The notes under the pieces: model-generated
What the model was told of the DNA's origin: nothing
Database searches by the model: none
The model's input: the letters and a program-made list of their open reading frames with translations, nothing else
Origin: Paenibacillus phytohabitans
GTDB lineage: Bacteria > Bacillota > Bacilli > Paenibacillales > Paenibacillaceae
Direction: 5' to 3'
Assembly: GCF_013141775.1 (NCBI RefSeq)
Contig: NZ_WHOB01000097.1
Coordinates: 124,001-188,000, forward strand
Length of the DNA stretch: 64,000 nt
Program-made: the position numbers and the translations under genes
Part shown: one piece after another, positions 9,253 through 17,200 of the stretch
How positions within the stretch are numbered: position 1 is the stretch's first letter
Layout: every line of letters begins with the position of its first letter

Positions 9253-10692
9253 ATGTTTCAATCACCAAGTATTATCGTAAACCAAATAGATGATATGTAC
9301 AAGAAGTTGGAGAAGTTGGATGGTGAACAATTTTTGTATGAAGTAGTTTCTGTACATAAAACATTAATCGGAAAACAATATACAAAAAATATTATGAATA
9401 ATGCTGTTGAAGAATTTAGAATGGAACATAGAAAATATGTTCAATATAAGAAAAAAAAGGTCCAAAAACTTGAGGGATTAAAGGAAATAGCCATTGATTT
9501 TCTATATGAATTATATCAACTTTCGTCTTCTCCAACTGAATTACGTCTTCCTCAATTTCCTCAATTTTTTAAATTAACAAAAGAAGAGTATTTGAAAAAA
9601 AAAATTTACTCGGGCATTGAGGATATTACTTCCAGTAAATACGAATATGAATACGAATATTCATTTAATCGGTTCGATAATTTGCTGAAGAATGAAAAGT
9701 TTCATAGAGATAAATTTTTAGAGATAGATCCGATAATTATTGCAGTTCGGTTCCTTAGAAACAAATTTGATGAATATAAGAAAAAGGATGAGTGTAAGGA
9801 GTGGTTTGAAGGGAAAGGAAATACGTTTATCGAGGAACTTAATAACTTTGAAATTACTTGCATGCAGAGGTATAGAAACTATCTAGCCTTCAGCCGAAGA
9901 TCTCTAGGTGCTGATCTTATTTATATAGAAGGGTTCATTTTACGTCTTAATCCAACTAAAAAATTGAGATTATTTTCATGTGATGAAGATGCTAATGAAC
10001 CTCATTCATTTTCTAACGATGAGGCTTCTAATTTACTTCCAGCATTATTTGGTCAGAAGTTTTTCCAAAGTGAACCTGAGTTCAAAAAAATTTGTATTAC
10101 TATCAGCGGGAAAATCTTAAATGTTCTCCATAAAGTGAAAATTCAAATTGATGAGTACTTATCTATTGAACAAGTCGTAGAAAAATTTAAAATTAGATGT
10201 ATGTGGTACGACAAAGACAGAATTAGGAGTCTAATCGATTCCTCTGAACCAACCCGGAATAAAAATGAAGATATTCTAATGAAAGAAATGGCGTTATACC
10301 TTTTTGATAACGGATACCCAGTTCTGAGTAAAATCCAAACAGAAAATCTGCAAACGGATTTAATGGATTTTTCAAAAGATATCTCTATTTTGATTGAATG
10401 TAAAGTGTACCAGAAAAACTGTAGAGATATATTAATCAAAGGAATAGCCCAACTGCATTCGTATCTTAATAATTTTGAGAACAGTCATTTTCGAATTACT
10501 AAAGCATATTATGTAGTCTTTCGAACAGGTGGTCCATTATATGATTTTCCGAAAGAAATACCATTTCAAAGGTTTTCTATAATTCCTTATGTAATTGATT
10601 TAGGAGACTCCAAGGTAAGCGGGAGTAGGCAATCCGAAAAACCAAACATAATAAGTTTAGATGAAATTATACAAAGTACCAAGGAGAGTTAA
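9253..10692 (+). CDS. PD-(D/E)XK nuclease-like protein of unknown family
   Basis: A 479-residue protein. The N-terminal 330 residues are helical, lysine- and tyrosine-rich and unrecognised. The C-terminal 150 residues look like a restriction-endonuclease fold: a helix with NEDILMKEMALYLFDNGYPV (about 338-357), then D369 (in TDLMDF), and the strand ILIECK with E382 and K384. That is a D-x12-E-x-K arrangement, followed by a helix GIAQLHSYL, as in Mrr/Archaeal-Holliday-junction-type nucleases. A DNA-cleaving effector with an unknown sensor N-terminus is inferred. ATG at 9253 is preceded by GGCAGGGG. The gene stands alone between two strong terminators, right after an XRE regulator, so it may be a single-gene defence system. 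Very AT-rich. Confidence 0.78.
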   Translation: MFQSPSIIVNQIDDMYKKLEKLDGEQFLYEVVSVHKTLIGKQYTKNIMNNAVEEFRMEHRKYVQYKKKKVQKLEGLKEIAIDFLYELYQLSSSPTELRLPQFPQFFKLTKEEYLKKKIYSGIEDITSSKYEYEYEYSFNRFDNLLKNEKFHRDKFLEIDPIIIAVRFLRNKFDEYKKKDECKEWFEGKGNTFIEELNNFEITCMQRYRNYLAFSRRSLGADLIYIEGFILRLNPTKKLRLFSCDEDANEPHSFSNDEASNLLPALFGQKFFQSEPEFKKICITISGKILNVLHKVKIQIDEYLSIEQVVEKFKIRCMWYDKDRIRSLIDSSEPTRNKNEDILMKEMALYLFDNGYPVLSKIQTENLQTDLMDFSKDISILIECKVYQKNCRDILIKGIAQLHSYLNNFENSHFRITKAYYVVFRTGGPLYDFPKEIPFQRFSIIPYVIDLGDSKVSGSRQSEKPNIISLDEIIQSTKES

Positions 10693-10765
10693 AGAGTTTC
10701 GCTTAATCCATTACATGGCAGACATCATCATACAGCAAGGCATGCATGGCAACTTATTTCTATTT

Positions 10766-10816
10766 AATAAACACAAAAGCCGCAGCGGATTTAACGTTGC
10801 GGCTTTTGTGTTTATT
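10766..10816 (+). terminator. strong terminator after the nuclease-like gene
   Basis: Near-perfect inverted repeat with arms of about 20 bp (ending AAAAGCCGC / GCGGCTTTT) 74 bases downstream of the stop codon. It separates the nuclease-like gene from the ABC-3C operon. Confidence 0.8.
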
Positions 10817-10941
10817 GTGAATACAGCCTTCATTTGTCGAAAAACGGGACTAGGAAAAATGAACTATCTATCCTATACTGGAAACAGAAGGATTAGATAG
10901 AATATAGTCCCGGTTCCTATTTGCAAACGGAGGTATGGCAT

Positions 10942-12060
10942 TTGGAAAGACAGAAAAATGATGATACGAAGACCAAATTAGGTGATTTATTTCACTATTT
11001 AATTGTCATGGAGCACTGTCTGGATTTAAAACCTGGCGATACAATTTATGTCGAAACATTCGGTGACATTAGTATAGAATCCTCTGGTTCTTCCGTTAAT
11101 ATGGAGATTAAAAATCATCTAAAAAAACATAATTTGTCAAGTCGCCATGGAGATTTTTGGAATTCGCTAAAAAACTGGGTGACTTATCATGAACAGATGG
11201 ACAATTACAAAAAATTACTTCTCGTTTCAACCTCTGTTACAGATTCAAAATCAATTTTTAATACGTGGAATGAGCTAAATGAAGATGAACGATATACTTT
11301 ATTAAAAAATGAGGGACAACAGATTAAGAAAAAGGAAAGCGGCTTTAGAGAATGGTATACGGGCATTTTTTTAAAGGATGAAAAGATTGTCCGGAAGATT
11401 ATCGCCAAAGTAGAACTTCAACTAAACGAAGTGAATGTAATGAAGCGTAAGGCTAAAATCAAGCAACATTCTATCTTTAAACTAATCGAAGATCAGCATG
11501 CAGATTCTTTCATTTATGAATTGCTTGGCTCCATATTAATGAAGCCAGCTGAAAATGATGGAACCTGGGAGATCACGTATGATCAGTTTAAAAAGCATGC
11601 GACAGATATCCGAGATAAGCATTCGAAACAAACTCGTCCATTGCCTTCCACGTTCTCTAAGGATAAGCCAAAGAATGTAAAAGGTTATATGAATAGAAAA
11701 TTCGTGAAGCAAATTCTGGAGATTGAATGTGATACGGAGGATGTGGAAGAGGCGGTTGTCAGTTATTGGCGAATGAATCAAACTTGTATGATGCACTTCG
11801 ATAATGATCCCATTTACATGAACGATATTTATGGGTACAAAAGTGATTTAAATACGCGTCTACTTCGAATGCGAAAACTCTCTAAGAAAAAATGTAGTAC
11901 GGATGATCATTGTGAAAAATCGCAAGATTTTTTTCAAGAGGTTATGTTGTTAGAAGCGATGCCGTTTGGATCCATTAATCCCAATCGTGATTTTTTCCAG
12001 CAAGGAATCGTACACTCTATTGTCGATGATGGGGGATTAACATGGAATCTGAAAAAATAG
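10942..12060 (+). CDS. ABC-3C system effector, nuclease-like N-terminus with C-terminal coupling domain
   Basis: The 372-residue protein fits the effector of ABC three-component (ABC-3C) conflict systems. Residues 5-100 resemble the DUF4297/Cap4-type dsDNA nuclease: helix KTKLGDLFHYLIVMEHCL, strand with E38-x3-D42, then E55-I-K57, and a DFWNSLKNW helix. D42, E55 and K57 match a PD-(D/E)XK active site. The remaining 250 residues would be the C-terminal domain that links it to the ATPase. TTG at 10942 is chosen because GGAGGT lies 7 bases upstream; the frame is also open from 10921. Its end overlaps the next gene by 19 bases, a sign of translational coupling. In the known model the effector is held inactive until the SMC-like ATPase senses invading nucleic acid. 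Confidence 0.75.
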   Translation: MERQKNDDTKTKLGDLFHYLIVMEHCLDLKPGDTIYVETFGDISIESSGSSVNMEIKNHLKKHNLSSRHGDFWNSLKNWVTYHEQMDNYKKLLLVSTSVTDSKSIFNTWNELNEDERYTLLKNEGQQIKKKESGFREWYTGIFLKDEKIVRKIIAKVELQLNEVNVMKRKAKIKQHSIFKLIEDQHADSFIYELLGSILMKPAENDGTWEITYDQFKKHATDIRDKHSKQTRPLPSTFSKDKPKNVKGYMNRKFVKQILEIECDTEDVEEAVVSYWRMNQTCMMHFDNDPIYMNDIYGYKSDLNTRLLRMRKLSKKKCSTDDHCEKSQDFFQEVMLLEAMPFGSINPNRDFFQQGIVHSIVDDGGLTWNLKK

Positions 12061-12536
12061 TTGATAGAAATCTCACCTCTATTCAAACCCTGTCCTTTAA
12101 TCCGTTTTTTCTGAGTTCCATCTTGCAGCATTTCTTAAGCGGATATGGAAAGAAACAACCGGAATTTTATTTGCTTTATTTGGTCTTCCCCGTCATTTTT
12201 TATAAGTCATCCCGAGAATTTTTACTTCGTGCTAATAAAAAAAGTTCGATTTTTTCTATGTTTTTAGATGATGTCGAAAGCAGAATCTTACTTGGGGGGA
12301 TCCAGGAACGTTATTTTTACTTCAAAGAATTGACGAGTCAAGCCATCGTGGTTGCTGTCAATGAAGGAAACATTGACATTGGTGAACAGATAATGCTACT
12401 GAATAAAGTCGATTATAAATTAGTGAAAGCAGCAGACCTTCGATCTTATTATCGGGCAGCCCATTATTTAGGCGTTATTTTTTCGAGAACTTCTTGTATT
12501 GACATCTTTCGGAAGTTAGGAGTGACCAATCTTTGA
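12042..12536 (+). CDS. ABC-3C middle component
   Basis: A 164-residue helical protein between the effector and the ATPase, matching in size, position and character the 'three component ABC system middle component'. It shows the pattern N-P-F-x-S-x-L near residues 20-27, then LLYLVFPVIFYKSSREFLL at about 44-62, and a tail LRSYYRAAHYLGVIFSRT, typical of this group, where the ending resembles RAAx-LGxxF. It overlaps the effector by 19 bases and the ATPase by 4. A bridging role between ATPase and effector is known only from comparative genomics. Confidence 0.75.
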   Translation: MESEKIVDRNLTSIQTLSFNPFFLSSILQHFLSGYGKKQPEFYLLYLVFPVIFYKSSREFLLRANKKSSIFSMFLDDVESRILLGGIQERYFYFKELTSQAIVVAVNEGNIDIGEQIMLLNKVDYKLVKAADLRSYYRAAHYLGVIFSRTSCIDIFRKLGVTNL

Positions 12537-14473
12537 ATGCATATGTAAGAGCTATTTGCGTGTTAAATAAAGAAGGAACACGTAGAGAAGTTGAATTCAC
12601 ACCCGGACTAAACATCATCACCGGCGAATCCAAAAGCGGGAAAAGTGCCCTTCTAGAAATTATTGATTACTGCATGGGGAGTTCAAGATCGTATATTCCT
12701 AAGGGAGTCATCACAAATTTCACTTATATTTTTGTTACGGTTTTTCAGATTGGTTCAATGAATTTGGTGCTCGGAAGAAAAAGCTTTGATGACAATGGTC
12801 GTAAGCAGATGTATGTCCAAAGAAGTACCAAGGAGTTTGACATTAACGATATTACGCTGGATCTGTTCACTGATGAAATCAGTGTATCGGTTGAAGAAGC
12901 AAAAATGGATCTGGAAGATGCCTTGGGAATGAAGGTCTCGGATATGTCGGATAACAATAATAAGAAAGAAGGACGCCCATCCGTTCGAAGTATGACCTCA
13001 TACTTATTTCAGCACCAAAACCTTATCGCCAATAAGTTTGCGTTATTTTATCGCTTTGATGATTATTATAAAAAAGAAGATGTCATTAAGCAATTTCCTA
13101 TTTTTGCTGGTTGGGTAGATCAGAAATATTATTCGTTGTTGCTTCAACTTGATGAACTTGAAAAAGATAAAAAGCGAAATGAACGGGATCGGCAAAGCTA
13201 CACCACGGCGGTAGAGAAGCTCCGAGGGCGTTTGATTAAAAGCTTTGTGAATTATTATGCCTTAATAGGGTTGCAGTTGGATGAAGATACCCCAGTACAT
13301 ACGCTTTTGCAGCTACGAAAAAATCTTCCCGATTTTACGAGAGAAAGTTATTTATCAGAGGAAGCTGAGAGACGATATTTTTTACTTAAACAAAGGCTGG
13401 AATCCAAACGCCAGGAAAAACACGAATTAGATCTTAAAATTAGAAATTTAGAAGTCAGCCAAAATTATGGCACGGGATATGAATATAGCCTTAACTTGTT
13501 AAAGCAGAAAGGTGAGCTCTCAAAACCCAAAAAGGAAGCCTATCTTTGCCCACTATGTGGGGAGCCTCATCAACACATCAATCAAACGATGGTGGATCTA
13601 CAAAGGTCCAAGAATTGGCTGCAAGAAGAACTTCTAGGCGTTGGCGAGCAGAGCCAATCGTTTACGGATGAAATTAAAAAGCTGGAAAAAAAGAAGCGGA
13701 TACTGATGGAAGAAATTAAAGAAATCAGTAGAGAAATTGAAAGAGTCGAAGGAATCTTTAAGCACTTAAAAGAAAACAAACGGTTGGATGAGCAAATCAT
13801 CTATTACAAAGCTAAAATTGATTCAGACTGTGACATTGTCGAGAGTCAAAGAAGCAGTTTGGCTCATTTGTCGGCAAGTGATTTTGACAGCGATATGGAG
13901 GCTGTTAAACGTCAATTAAGTGGTTACAATGTAAGAGTTCGGGAAGCGGAAGCCATGACGTTTCTAAATGCGAATATCAATCGGATCATTGGAAACCTTG
14001 ATTTCGAGGAAGAATATCGACCGACCAAATTAAAATTTGAACTGAATACGTTCAACTTATACCATGAAGATCAAAAAAATAAAACCAATGTGTATTTAAG
14101 TGAAATGGGAAGTGGTGCGAATTGGCTTTCATGTCACCTGAGCCTTTTTTTATCGCTCCTTCATTTTTTCGCACTTCAGCCCCACTCTGTAATGCCGTCT
14201 TTTTTGTTCATCGATCAGCCGAGCCAAGTGTATTTCCCACCATTAAAAAATGAATTTGAAGTAGTCGAATTTGATCAGGTGGGAAAAGACAAAGATGTAA
14301 TGAACGTTGAACAAATGTATACAACAATTTTAGATGAAATTGAATTAATTCATGACACAGCCGGATATCGTCCGCAAATTATTGTTACGGATCATGTCGA
14401 TCATTTAGACTTGGAAAAATATGATTTTGAAACGTATGTCCGCCGACGGTGGAGAGAAGAAAAGTTTATATAA
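12533..14473 (+). CDS. ABC-3C SMC-like ATPase, DUF3732 type
   Basis: A 646-residue ABC ATPase of the RecN/SMC kind. Walker A GESKSGKS is at 31-38. Long charged coiled-coil segments span about 205-330 and 365-460, interrupted by a zinc-hook-like CPLCGEPH at about 339. The C-terminal head has a signature-like SEMGSGANWLS and Walker B FLFIDQPSQVYFP at about 558-570. The IDQPSQ-YFP form is typical of DUF3732 proteins, where the residue after the Asp is Gln rather than Glu. TTG start at 12533, overlapping the middle component stop. It is the sensor-motor of the ABC-3C operon: DNA or a phage structure binding is inferred. Intact length for the family. Confidence 0.85.
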   Translation: MNAYVRAICVLNKEGTRREVEFTPGLNIITGESKSGKSALLEIIDYCMGSSRSYIPKGVITNFTYIFVTVFQIGSMNLVLGRKSFDDNGRKQMYVQRSTKEFDINDITLDLFTDEISVSVEEAKMDLEDALGMKVSDMSDNNNKKEGRPSVRSMTSYLFQHQNLIANKFALFYRFDDYYKKEDVIKQFPIFAGWVDQKYYSLLLQLDELEKDKKRNERDRQSYTTAVEKLRGRLIKSFVNYYALIGLQLDEDTPVHTLLQLRKNLPDFTRESYLSEEAERRYFLLKQRLESKRQEKHELDLKIRNLEVSQNYGTGYEYSLNLLKQKGELSKPKKEAYLCPLCGEPHQHINQTMVDLQRSKNWLQEELLGVGEQSQSFTDEIKKLEKKKRILMEEIKEISREIERVEGIFKHLKENKRLDEQIIYYKAKIDSDCDIVESQRSSLAHLSASDFDSDMEAVKRQLSGYNVRVREAEAMTFLNANINRIIGNLDFEEEYRPTKLKFELNTFNLYHEDQKNKTNVYLSEMGSGANWLSCHLSLFLSLLHFFALQPHSVMPSFLFIDQPSQVYFPPLKNEFEVVEFDQVGKDKDVMNVEQMYTTILDEIELIHDTAGYRPQIIVTDHVDHLDLEKYDFETYVRRRWREEKFI

Positions 14474-14487
14474 GGGGGAGAAAAAGA

Positions 14488-15000
14488 ATGACTTTTAAAA
14501 ATATTTCCGAATCCGTTAATGCAATTTTAGCTGAATTATTCACTAAAACAAGCGAAAATCACATAGAGTGGACATCATATCAAGAAAAGAAAATGGCGAT
14601 GTTAGGGGGTTCTCTTGAAAGAGAGTTTAAAATTTCAGAGGAGCTAGAAGAAAAGGGCTTAGTTGAATATCATCATGTTTCTGTTAATAATAGCTTTTAT
14701 TGTAGATTCAATTATAGTAAAAATTCTGAAAATGAAAAATACATTAGATTATCAGTGATTTATTTGGTTAGTAACGTTGAAGGCAAAGAAAAAGAAATTT
14801 ATTTGATTGTTCATCGTGAAAACAAAGACGTAATTCAAATCTTAACAGATTCCACTAAAAATAAAGAACTAGAAATTTTATATGAACTTATACTTTGGAA
14901 GTCTATAAAAGAATTCAAAATTATTGAAAGACTATTGTTTGAACCAGATCAAAAGTTAGGGAAAGATAAGGCTGTAGAACAAGATGAGTTAAATGATTAA
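14488..15000 (+). CDS. small protein following the ABC-3C operon
   Basis: A 170-residue soluble protein of unknown family, rich in Glu and Lys. ATG at 14488 lies behind AAGGGGGAG, 14 bases after the ATPase stop, so it is probably co-transcribed with the ABC-3C genes. It has an N-terminal helical half and a C-terminal half with alternating beta-like strands (YIRLSVIYLVSN, KEIYLIVHREN) and a final helix. No motif recognised. It could be an accessory or immunity component, or an independent gene. Confidence 0.65.
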   Translation: MTFKNISESVNAILAELFTKTSENHIEWTSYQEKKMAMLGGSLEREFKISEELEEKGLVEYHHVSVNNSFYCRFNYSKNSENEKYIRLSVIYLVSNVEGKEKEIYLIVHRENKDVIQILTDSTKNKELEILYELILWKSIKEFKIIERLLFEPDQKLGKDKAVEQDELND

Positions 15001-15105
15001 CGGAACAGATTTAAATCAGTTTGAGTGTTTTTATTTGTATAATAACGTTTTTTATTAGAGTGCAGAAGTGAAATTGACCAGATAATAGTTATGGAGGTAA
15101 TAAAA

Positions 15106-16503
15106 ATGCCTATCCCTAATCCTATTGGCATTCAAACAAGAGTCTTGTACCTTCCGGAGATCGGGCATTTTGTCATACTCGGTACAGCAGGAAGTGGAAA
15201 GACGACACTGGCAATATTAAGAGCTGCTTATTTAGCTAAAACGCATTGTCGTAGTAATGAAAAAGTATTGCTGGTGACCTTTAATCGTACTTTAGTCACC
15301 TATCTTCAAACACTAGGAGAGCAGGGGATTCGAAATCTCGATATTTGGAACTATCATAAATTTGCAAGAGGTTATTTAAGTCGACGAAATAAAATGGGAT
15401 GGAACGAAATTGCAAGTTCAGGGGCGAAAATTAGATTCATAAATGAAGCCTTGGAGAATGTTAGAAAAATTTATCCGGATAATTCAACTTTAGAAAGACC
15501 TGCAGAAGTATTTGTTGAGGAAATCCATTGGCTCCAAAAAACCGGAATAACTTCATTGAAAGAATATGAAGCGGTGGAGCGTATTGGAAGGGCTGGTACT
15601 TGGATTGCTAGAGCAAACAGAAAATACTTTTATTATGTCTTTAATGAATACATGCGTCTTCGAGGACAATCCGGTTTACGTTATGATTTTGAAGATTTAG
15701 CGGGGTATGTGGATGAAGAATTTGAAAGTGATACTTCTCCTCGTTACTATCGCCATATTATTATTGATGAAGGACAAGATTTTTCTCCAGCAATGTTACG
15801 CTCCCTGGCAAAAGCAATACCGACAGATGGCAGTATCACCTATTTTGGTGATGTTGCTCAACAAATATATGGAAGCCGTGTGTCCTGGCGAACAGCTGGA
15901 TTAAACAATCCGCAAATATATCGGTTTGCGCAAAACTATCGAAATACCAAAGAAATTGCTGCTCTAGGTCTTGCCATCTCGGAACAACCCTTTTTTCCTG
16001 AAGACACAGATTTAGTCGAACCGAGTTTTCCTCGTGCATCAGGTCCTAAACCGGCGCTTATTTCCTTTTCTTCGGAGGAAGAAGAACTCGATTATTACAT
16101 TGCAAATGTAATTATTCCTAACCGTACCAGAACAATCGTAATACTTGTACGAAGCGTAGAAACGGTAGATTATATTATTAATAAAATTAGGCAAAAGCGT
16201 ATCACTCCCCAAAAACTTTCAAAAGAAATGAGCGTGTGGAATTCTAGACCTGGAGTCTCTGTCGGAACATATCATTCAGCAAAAGGTCTGGAATTTGATA
16301 CGGTAATATTACCTTTCTGTACAGCTAATCGATTGCCATCCCCCGAACGCGTAACTGCATTGGATAACTTTGAAGAAGCTCTTAATGAAGAAGTAAAGTT
16401 ACTTTACGTTGGGGTGACCAGAGCCAAAAGTGAGCTGTATATTTCATATACTGGTGAGGTAACAGTGCTCCTCCCCACAGATCCAGAACTTTATCAAATG
16501 TAG
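15106..16503 (+). CDS. UvrD/Rep-like superfamily 1 helicase
   Basis: A 465-residue helicase. Walker A GTAGSGKT is at 26-33, motif Ia LVTFNRTLV follows, Walker B IIIDEGQDFS lies near 219-228, motif III YFGDVAQQIYG, motif IV-like NYRNTKEIA, motif V GTYHSAKGLEFDTVILP, and motif VI LLYVGVTRAKSELYIS near the end. All SF1 motifs are present, but it is short, lacking the 1B/2B insertions of UvrD (about 700 residues). ATG at 15106 is favoured over 15091 because GGAGGT sits 7 bases upstream. It begins an operon with the DarT-like and ARH genes: 11 bases separate it from the next start. A role in exposing single-stranded DNA to the ADP-ribosyltransferase, or in sensing phage DNA, is inferred. Confidence 0.88.
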   Translation: MPIPNPIGIQTRVLYLPEIGHFVILGTAGSGKTTLAILRAAYLAKTHCRSNEKVLLVTFNRTLVTYLQTLGEQGIRNLDIWNYHKFARGYLSRRNKMGWNEIASSGAKIRFINEALENVRKIYPDNSTLERPAEVFVEEIHWLQKTGITSLKEYEAVERIGRAGTWIARANRKYFYYVFNEYMRLRGQSGLRYDFEDLAGYVDEEFESDTSPRYYRHIIIDEGQDFSPAMLRSLAKAIPTDGSITYFGDVAQQIYGSRVSWRTAGLNNPQIYRFAQNYRNTKEIAALGLAISEQPFFPEDTDLVEPSFPRASGPKPALISFSSEEEELDYYIANVIIPNRTRTIVILVRSVETVDYIINKIRQKRITPQKLSKEMSVWNSRPGVSVGTYHSAKGLEFDTVILPFCTANRLPSPERVTALDNFEEALNEEVKLLYVGVTRAKSELYISYTGEVTVLLPTDPELYQM

Positions 16504-16514
16504 GTGGTAGATTT

Positions 16515-17195
16515 ATGACAACGGTTAAGAATATAATCGATATACGAAACATCACAAGATTATGCCACTTCACTAAATCGTTCAACTTGCCTAGTATTTT
16601 AAGAAATGAATCGGGAATAATTGCAAATACAGAGATGGACAATCAGATCGAATTACTATCTAAAAACGATCCTTTGCGTTTAGATGGGAAGGAAGACTAC
16701 GTCTGCTGTTCGGTTCAATATCCGAATACGTGGTACTTAAGACAAATTAAAGAAGATCCTTTGTTCCATGAATGGGTTATATTACTTATAAATCCGTTTC
16801 TAGCTACTTTATCTACCTCGTTGTTTTGTCACAGAAATGCGGCTGCTGAGAGAGGGACCCTTATACAAGGTGGTACTGAAGGTTTTTCGGGTTTATTTAA
16901 TCAAATGGTGCAGGGAAAAACAAAAAGGTATCGTACTGCCAAAATGTTACCTTGTTGTCCTACCGATGATCAAGCAGAAGTGCTAATATATAAGAATATT
17001 TCACGAAGTGACATATTAGCTGTTGTAGTTAAAGATTGGGAGCAAGCACGAAGAGAAAAATCAAGATTAAGTTTCATTCATGAAGTTCCCAATAATATTC
17101 GGTTTATCATTGCCCCTGGTTTATTCGATATCAGTTGGAGTGGAATGATAAGAAATGGTCAGATGCCTGAAGAAACGCTTTATAGAGAGGAGTGA
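16515..17195 (+). CDS. DarT-like DNA ADP-ribosyltransferase
   Basis: DarT enzymes attach ADP-ribose from NAD+ to bases of single-stranded DNA, blocking replication. This 226-residue protein has the family opening RLCHFTKSFNLPSIL (15-29) and a YVCCSVQYPNTWYL segment near 63-76. It also has the pattern CHRNAAAERG (about 105-114) and LPCCPTDDQAEVLI with E155 as the likely catalytic glutamate. The canonical NAD-binding H-F-T (18-20) is intact. Length is normal for DarT (about 210-230). ATG at 16515 follows TAGGTGGTAG. It is flanked by the helicase and, 5 bases downstream, an ADP-ribosylglycohydrolase, which points to a toxin with its reversing enzyme. The modified base and the exact subfamily cannot be told from sequence alone. 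Intact; not an obvious pseudogene. Confidence 0.8.
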   Translation: MTTVKNIIDIRNITRLCHFTKSFNLPSILRNESGIIANTEMDNQIELLSKNDPLRLDGKEDYVCCSVQYPNTWYLRQIKEDPLFHEWVILLINPFLATLSTSLFCHRNAAAERGTLIQGGTEGFSGLFNQMVQGKTKRYRTAKMLPCCPTDDQAEVLIYKNISRSDILAVVVKDWEQARREKSRLSFIHEVPNNIRFIIAPGLFDISWSGMIRNGQMPEETLYREE

Positions 17196-17200
17196 GGAAG

